A stretch of DNA of 17,565 nt from JAVBMJ01 sp031552535 (lineage in GTDB: Bacteria > Bacteroidota > Bacteroidia > Bacteroidales > Rikenellaceae), in assembly GCA_031552535.1 (NCBI GenBank), contig JAVBMJ010000005.1, positions 1 through 17,565 on the forward strand. Reading direction: 5' to 3'. Position numbers and translations under genes: made by a program. Each line of letters opens with the position of its first letter. Position 1 is the first letter of the stretch. Under the pieces are notes generated by a model that was not told where the DNA came from, made no database searches, and saw only the letters and a program-made list of their open reading frames with translations. Below are positions 13,996-17,565 of this stretch, in pieces.

Positions 13996-15537
13996 ATGAG
14001 AAAAAATTTTACTAATTTCGGATTTTCCTGGACACGGGGCATGCTGCGTCCGCCGGGCGGTGCTGTAAAGAGGGCGTGGCTCATTGCGGTGATGTCTATG
14101 GCCGCTGTGACGGCCCGGCCGCAAAGCATGGAGAATGTTTTTTGCACCGACGATGTCCCCGCCGGACGCTACCTCACATCGCAGAAAGAGGTACTCTCTA
14201 CGAGGTTCACATGCTCCCGGACGATTTCGGGGCTATATGTGGACTCCCTCACCGGGAATGCTACCATACTGTTGAAAGGCGGCAATGTTTTCGATACACA
14301 AAGCAATAGGGCCGAGATAATATGCTACGATCCCAAAGAGCACAAATCGCTGTGGTCGGTCATAGTGGATTATGATGCGAACGAGTTTACTCAACGCGAT
14401 AGTTTGATGATCGTTTCGGACAAGAATATGAGCCACATGCTCGATCCGCACAGCGGAAAGACGGTATGGAGCCGTGCCGGAATTATCAAAGCGTTCGACC
14501 GGGAGTTGAGAACGGGAATCATGTTCGCCGAAGGCCATAATAGCGTCAGCGGTGTGGATCTCACAAACGGCAACCTGTTGTGGAAAAGCGGAATTATCGC
14601 CGGAGCGCAGTACGGCAGCGACATTATGGCAGACGATTCCACTCTTGTGATCATGTCGGAATACCTCCATTGCTTCGACATTAAAACAGGTAAAGAGTGG
14701 ACCTGCAAAGCTATGGCGTCGATTGTGACCGCCGATTCGGCCTATCTCTACATGGCGTCGAAATCGGAAATGGCCAAGATTGAAAAATCGACAGGGAAAC
14801 TCGTCTGGTCGCGTTCGTTGAGGAACAGACCGGGAAGCCGTTCCTCCATTTTCACTTACGGCGGACTGGTGGGGCTGGTCAATTCGGGGTACACTTACAA
14901 CCCGGGGGAACGCAGCAATTACGGGTATATCCTCAATGAGGGCGCCCGGGTCTCTGCGGGCGTACCTTTTGTGGTGTTTTTCGATGCTGCCACAGGCGAT
15001 GAAGTTCATTACTATCCTTTAGGCAGGACGGGCGAATATATCGAGGGTTTCGAACGCAAAGACGGCGATATGCTCTTCGGTTTCATGGACAGGCTGGTGG
15101 TGGTGCCGCTGACGGCCCGGGGAGAGCCTCTCAAAAAGAGTTTCGACAGAAAGAGAACCGGCAAACTCGTCGGGATAGCCGGAGACCATATCTTCCTGAG
15201 GGTGGAAAACGACACGATGACCAGTCTGAACTCGGATAAAACCAAACATTTTTTCATAACCGACAAAAAGGCTGTGATAGTCACCGACGGGGAGTTGAAT
15301 ATCGTCGGATATATCCCGCTGGAGAAACTCTATATCAAGACCGTTTCGTCTTCCGGCGGACTCGATTTCTTCGAGGGACGGGGAAAGACCGTGGTTGCCG
15401 GTGCCGGAAGCCGCGTGGTGGCGGAGATTGACATAACCGGCGGCCGGTATATTGCCGGCAACAATATCTATTTCGTGAACGGAAGTATCATAAGTCAAAT
15501 CAACCTTGATCACCTCGTTGCCGAGATGCCCAGATAA
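13996..15537 (+). CDS. Exported PQQ-like beta-propeller protein
   Basis: 513 residues with a late hydrophobic signal segment at about 26-40 (RAWLIAVMSMAAVTA). A start at Met16 (14041) gives a more typical signal peptide, but the first ATG sits where a pre-insertion gene start would be. The mature part carries at least six repeats of the PQQ/quinoprotein-like type, a turn xDxxTG followed by a W strand: CYDPKEHKSLWS (110), MLDPHSGKTVWSR (148), VDLTNGNLLWKS (187), FDIKTGKEWTC (227), IEKSTGKLVWSR (262), FDAATGDEVHYY (329). No cofactor-binding residues are evident. Such propellers often scaffold protein or ligand binding, as BamB does at the outer membrane. Its stop directly abuts the next ATG, so it is translated with the downstream barrel-like protein. 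The function is unknown. Confidence 0.82.
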   Translation: MRKNFTNFGFSWTRGMLRPPGGAVKRAWLIAVMSMAAVTARPQSMENVFCTDDVPAGRYLTSQKEVLSTRFTCSRTISGLYVDSLTGNATILLKGGNVFDTQSNRAEIICYDPKEHKSLWSVIVDYDANEFTQRDSLMIVSDKNMSHMLDPHSGKTVWSRAGIIKAFDRELRTGIMFAEGHNSVSGVDLTNGNLLWKSGIIAGAQYGSDIMADDSTLVIMSEYLHCFDIKTGKEWTCKAMASIVTADSAYLYMASKSEMAKIEKSTGKLVWSRSLRNRPGSRSSIFTYGGLVGLVNSGYTYNPGERSNYGYILNEGARVSAGVPFVVFFDAATGDEVHYYPLGRTGEYIEGFERKDGDMLFGFMDRLVVVPLTARGEPLKKSFDRKRTGKLVGIAGDHIFLRVENDTMTSLNSDKTKHFFITDKKAVIVTDGELNIVGYIPLEKLYIKTVSSSGGLDFFEGRGKTVVAGAGSRVVAEIDITGGRYIAGNNIYFVNGSIISQINLDHLVAEMPR

Positions 15538-16314
15538 ATGTTCACTATTATGAAATCGAAGATCGTTTTATCGTTTTTGGCAATATGCTGTATCGGGCAA
15601 CTTCAGGCGGGTCAGACCGGCAATCATCCGGGCGTGCACGACGGAGACAGTGTAAAATCTCCCGCGGCAGGACAATTGTCTTCTGTCATGGAGTCTCTGC
15701 AGGTAGAGCAGGACGAAAAGCTTATCTATAAAAACAAGGTCTTGTTCTATTTCGATGTCGAGGCTGGTTACAGTTGCCGGATTGGAGAAATAACCTCTTC
15801 TGCCGGAGAAAGCAAGTCCAAGGGTGCTATAAGCCGCAACTATTTTCATGCCGGGGGGGCCTTCATGCTGGGAATGAGCGATGAGCCTGCACATACGGCA
15901 GGTATCACGGGATTTGTGAACCTGGGACGTGGCGACGTGGCGTCAGATACCAAGGGGAATAATGTCGCGATTTATTTCGCGGGATTTCAATACAGCTACT
16001 GTGCGAAACAACGCTACGACCGCCGGGGGGCATTCATATGCGAGGCTTCTTTCGGCTATGCCGGCTATAACGAGAAACTGAGTTTCTCAAAGAGCGGGAA
16101 TGATAAAAGAACCTATACGGGCCACGGTATAGGGGTCGGGCTGGGAGCCGGTTACGGCTTTTATGGGCCAAAACTGCGTGGGCCGTATATAAAAGGGACG
16201 ATATTCTGGGCCGACACCATGGATATGACCTACACCACTGACAGTGGCTTCGAGTCGAAAAGCGGACAGAAGAACATGAGTAGCGTGAATTTGATAGCCG
16301 GGTTCCGGTTCTGA
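15538..16314 (+). CDS. Exported barrel-like protein, paralogue 2
   Basis: 258 residues from the ATG that directly follows the propeller stop (TAAATG). Met5 at 15550 (MKSKIVLSFLAICC) gives a cleaner signal peptide and is an alternative start. Cleavage is probably near QLQAG at about residue 25. A variable polar linker (30-68) precedes the barrel-like domain: YFDVEAGYSCRIGEI, FHAGGAFML, NVAIYFAGFQYSYC, FICEASFGYAGYNE, GIGVGLGAGYGFYGPKLRGPYIK, and a terminal strand VNLIAGFRF. The C-terminal aromatic residue suits BAM-dependent outer-membrane insertion. It is close to the next gene downstream (shared YGF(F/Y)GPKLRGPYIK) and more distant from the protein at 12916. No specific function can be assigned. 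Confidence 0.78.
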   Translation: MFTIMKSKIVLSFLAICCIGQLQAGQTGNHPGVHDGDSVKSPAAGQLSSVMESLQVEQDEKLIYKNKVLFYFDVEAGYSCRIGEITSSAGESKSKGAISRNYFHAGGAFMLGMSDEPAHTAGITGFVNLGRGDVASDTKGNNVAIYFAGFQYSYCAKQRYDRRGAFICEASFGYAGYNEKLSFSKSGNDKRTYTGHGIGVGLGAGYGFYGPKLRGPYIKGTIFWADTMDMTYTTDSGFESKSGQKNMSSVNLIAGFRF

Positions 16315-16442
16315 GAAACTTTCCCTAAATTATTTTTCATACCAGAAAAATATATGACATGGAAGGCGGCAGAGTTTTCGAACGTAGTTCGACGCTCAGC
16401 CCTCGGCTTTCACCATATTTACATAAGAAATTTAAACAGTTC
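16315..16442. mobile_element. Decayed miniature inverted-repeat element between paralogues 2 and 3
   Basis: The left end starts immediately after the stop (gaaactttccctaaattat) and resembles the left end of the 1764-1999 element. The right end, read inward, is ggaactgtttaaattt-cttatgt, matching that element's right end apart from an internal deletion of about a dozen bases. The interior no longer aligns. It supplies the spurious upstream extension of the next reading frame. Confidence 0.45.
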
Positions 16443-16455
16443 CTTAGACCCGGAT

Positions 16456-17220
16456 ATGAAACTTAAATCAGCCTTATTGCTTATTGTAAATCTCCCGCTC
16501 CTGTCGCTTGTCGCCCAGGAGACCGATACTACTGCGTTATATCGCAGCCTGGACGGCCTTGGCGTTACCCCGGAATACGTAGACGTTGCCAAACCGGCCC
16601 TTGCCGGAGAGAATACGGGCAGGGCAGGTGCAGCCTCTGTTTATCTGGATCTGGAAGCGGGCTACGGTTACCGTCTGGGGGAGGTGGCCCGGATATCGAA
16701 CTATGCAAATACCGATAAAATACGAGACCAACTCCATGTAGGCGGGGCATTGATGTTCAGGTTCAGGAATACGTATGCTGCCGCTATGGGATTTCAATGT
16801 TTTCTTAATCGCGGCAATGGAATTACAGGATATGTCAGCAAAGGGATTTCTATATCGGAAAATAAAGTATCGATCTATTTCGCAGGGTTGGCGGTCGCAT
16901 TCTGTCAGAAGAAGAGATTCGACCGGAACGGGGCTTTTACCAGTGAATTTTCGTTAGGATACACCGGGTACAGCGAGGTCGCCACATATAATGGGACCGG
17001 CAACAGATCGCTATCGGCGAAAAGTTCGGGTATAGGCTGCGGAGCATCTGTCGGCTATGGATTTTTCGGGCCGAAACTTCGGGGGCCATACATAAAAGCC
17101 GGAGTGTTTTTATCCAAAACAAGCTCTATTAGAGTCAAATCGGGACCGGAAAGTTACACGATAAAAAATATATCTGAAAATCTTAGCAACATAAGCCTGA
17201 ATGCGGGAATGCGTTTCTGA
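16456..17220 (+). CDS. Exported barrel-like protein, paralogue 3
   Basis: 254 residues from the ATG at 16456 (MKLKSALLLIVNLPLLSLVAQ), which gives an ideal signal peptide cut near VA-QE. The frame is open 34 codons further upstream, but that part is transposon-derived sequence. After a linker (22-75) come the shared segments VYLDLEAGYGYRLGEV, LHVGGALMF, KVSIYFAGLAVAFC, FTSEFSLGYTGYSE, GCGASVGYGFFGPKLRGPYIK and the terminal strand ISLNAGMRF. It is the closest relative of the protein at 15538-16314 and probably arose by tandem duplication. No promoter box is found in the gap, so expression probably depends on read-through from upstream. Predicted outer-membrane location; function unknown. Confidence 0.78.
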   Translation: MKLKSALLLIVNLPLLSLVAQETDTTALYRSLDGLGVTPEYVDVAKPALAGENTGRAGAASVYLDLEAGYGYRLGEVARISNYANTDKIRDQLHVGGALMFRFRNTYAAAMGFQCFLNRGNGITGYVSKGISISENKVSIYFAGLAVAFCQKKRFDRNGAFTSEFSLGYTGYSEVATYNGTGNRSLSAKSSGIGCGASVGYGFFGPKLRGPYIKAGVFLSKTSSIRVKSGPESYTIKNISENLSNISLNAGMRF

Positions 17221-17287
17221 TCGTTACCGCGGATAATCCCGGTAGCCCGCCTGATATTGACATAAGAGTCCGCTTAGCTTTCCACAG

Positions 17288-17310
17288 GAAAATAGTTGCA
17301 AGCTATTTTC
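17288..17310 (+). terminator. Possible terminator hairpin after paralogue 3
   Basis: gaaaatag/ctattttc forms an 8-bp A/T-rich stem with a 7-base loop, about 70 nt past the stop. It has little GC and no good U-run, so the call is weak. Confidence 0.3.
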
Positions 17311-17331
17311 AAAGCCATTCTTAACAAAAAT

Positions 17332-17425
17332 CGAGGAGCATGGCGGTGCTCTATGTAACGAGTGTGGTGCAAAAAAAGCGCCCGAAAGAGCACATAAGAA
17401 ATTTGAAAAATAAATTTTAAACAGT
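17332..17425. mobile_element. Truncated copy of the 1764-1999 miniature element
   Basis: These 94 bases match 1902-1996 with three substitutions and one deletion. The left half of the element is absent. The right end stops at aaacagt, three bases short of the full terminus, where sequence attributed to an insertion sequence begins. Confidence 0.7.
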
Positions 17426-17467
17426 AGAGTTTATATTCATTAATTTTCAGTTTCCCGATTTTAGCAT

Positions 17468-17475
17468 TACCTTTG
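17468..17475 (+). promoter_or_regulatory. -7 box upstream of the partial transposase
   Basis: TACCTTTG matches TAnnTTTG, with TTT about 20 nt upstream as a weak -33. It lies 14 nt before the TTG start at 17489, consistent with an IS-borne promoter. Confidence 0.45.
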
Positions 17476-17488
17476 CATTAAAAACGAT

Positions 17489-17565
17489 TTGAAATACAGG
17501 AAGATAAAGCGTAACCCGCAACAGTTTTTGAGTTTGACAGGTTTGGAAATCGCCGAATTCGAAGC
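17489..17565 (+). CDS. 5' end of an IS5-like (DDE_Tnp_4 type) transposase, cut by the window edge
   Basis: From TTG at 17489 the frame reads (M)KYRKIKRNPQQFLSLTGLE and on through IAEFE to the edge. The pattern KIKxNPxxFLxLTGLxxxEF is what I expect of the N-terminal helix-turn-helix that precedes DDE_Tnp_4 domains in IS5-related transposases. No ATG or GTG is available in frame downstream of the -7 box, so TTG is the likely start. The catalytic part lies outside the window, so family placement rests on about 25 residues. The IS left end may begin near 17427 (GAGTTTATATTC). Confidence 0.55.
   Translation, partial: MKYRKIKRNPQQFLSLTGLEIAEFE

Noticed and set aside
16354..16455. 34-codon N-terminal extension of paralogue 3
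   Set aside because: It lies within the decayed element and precedes a perfect signal peptide beginning at 16456.

Overview
The window reads as a chromosomal segment of a moderately GC-rich Bacteroidetes bacterium. Order Bacteroidales is likely and a Rikenellaceae/Alistipes-like relative is possible, but the genus is a guess. The grounds are several matches to the Bacteroidetes sigma promoter (TAnnTTTG -7 box), few Shine-Dalgarno sequences, the cmk-ispH arrangement, a 281-residue FabI, and small exported proteins with barrel-like C-termini. There are no rRNA or tRNA genes and no CRISPR array.

Positions 1 to about 11790 are all on the minus strand and mostly housekeeping. From the upstream end: a TsaC/Sua5-type threonylcarbamoyl-AMP synthase with a translationally coupled hotdog thioesterase, and a small two-TM protein with a PH-like domain. 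Next come a stand-alone riboflavin kinase overlapping ahcY, a LysE-type exporter overlapping cmk, ispH, an unknown two-TM protein, and the carboxy-terminal protease CtpA. After a gap holding a terminator, a miniature transposon and the fabI leader comes fabI. A roughly 600-bp gap follows, with a second miniature transposon and a perfect 28-bp-arm hairpin. Last is a coupled SRPBCC (AHSA1-like) and two-domain VOC (PhnB-like) pair.

At about 11.8-11.9 kb transcription diverges. yebC opens the plus strand and is followed by a strong hairpin. Then comes an accessory block of four exported proteins: a barrel-like protein (12916-13755), a PQQ-type beta-propeller (13996-15537), and two further barrel-like proteins (15538-16314 and 16456-17220). 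The three barrel-like proteins are paralogues sharing an EAGY motif near the start of the mature domain and a GPY(V/I)(R/K) motif near the end. The propeller is not related to them. A -33/-7 promoter precedes the first gene, and the propeller stop codon directly abuts the next ATG, so the block looks like one transcription unit for an envelope system of unknown function.

This block is marked by mobile DNA. A 204-bp inverted-repeat element with perfect 9-bp target duplications splits the first and second genes. A decayed inverted-repeat element fills the gap between the third and fourth. A 94-bp fragment about 96% identical to the element at 1764-1999 follows the fourth. The right edge holds the start of an IS5-like (DDE_Tnp_4 type) transposase with a TTG start. 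Two intact miniature elements (1764-1999 and 3168-3327) share related ends and a TAA target duplication, suggesting one mobilising transposase family, possibly of the same type as the one at the right edge. All functional statements come from reading motifs; no database search was run.
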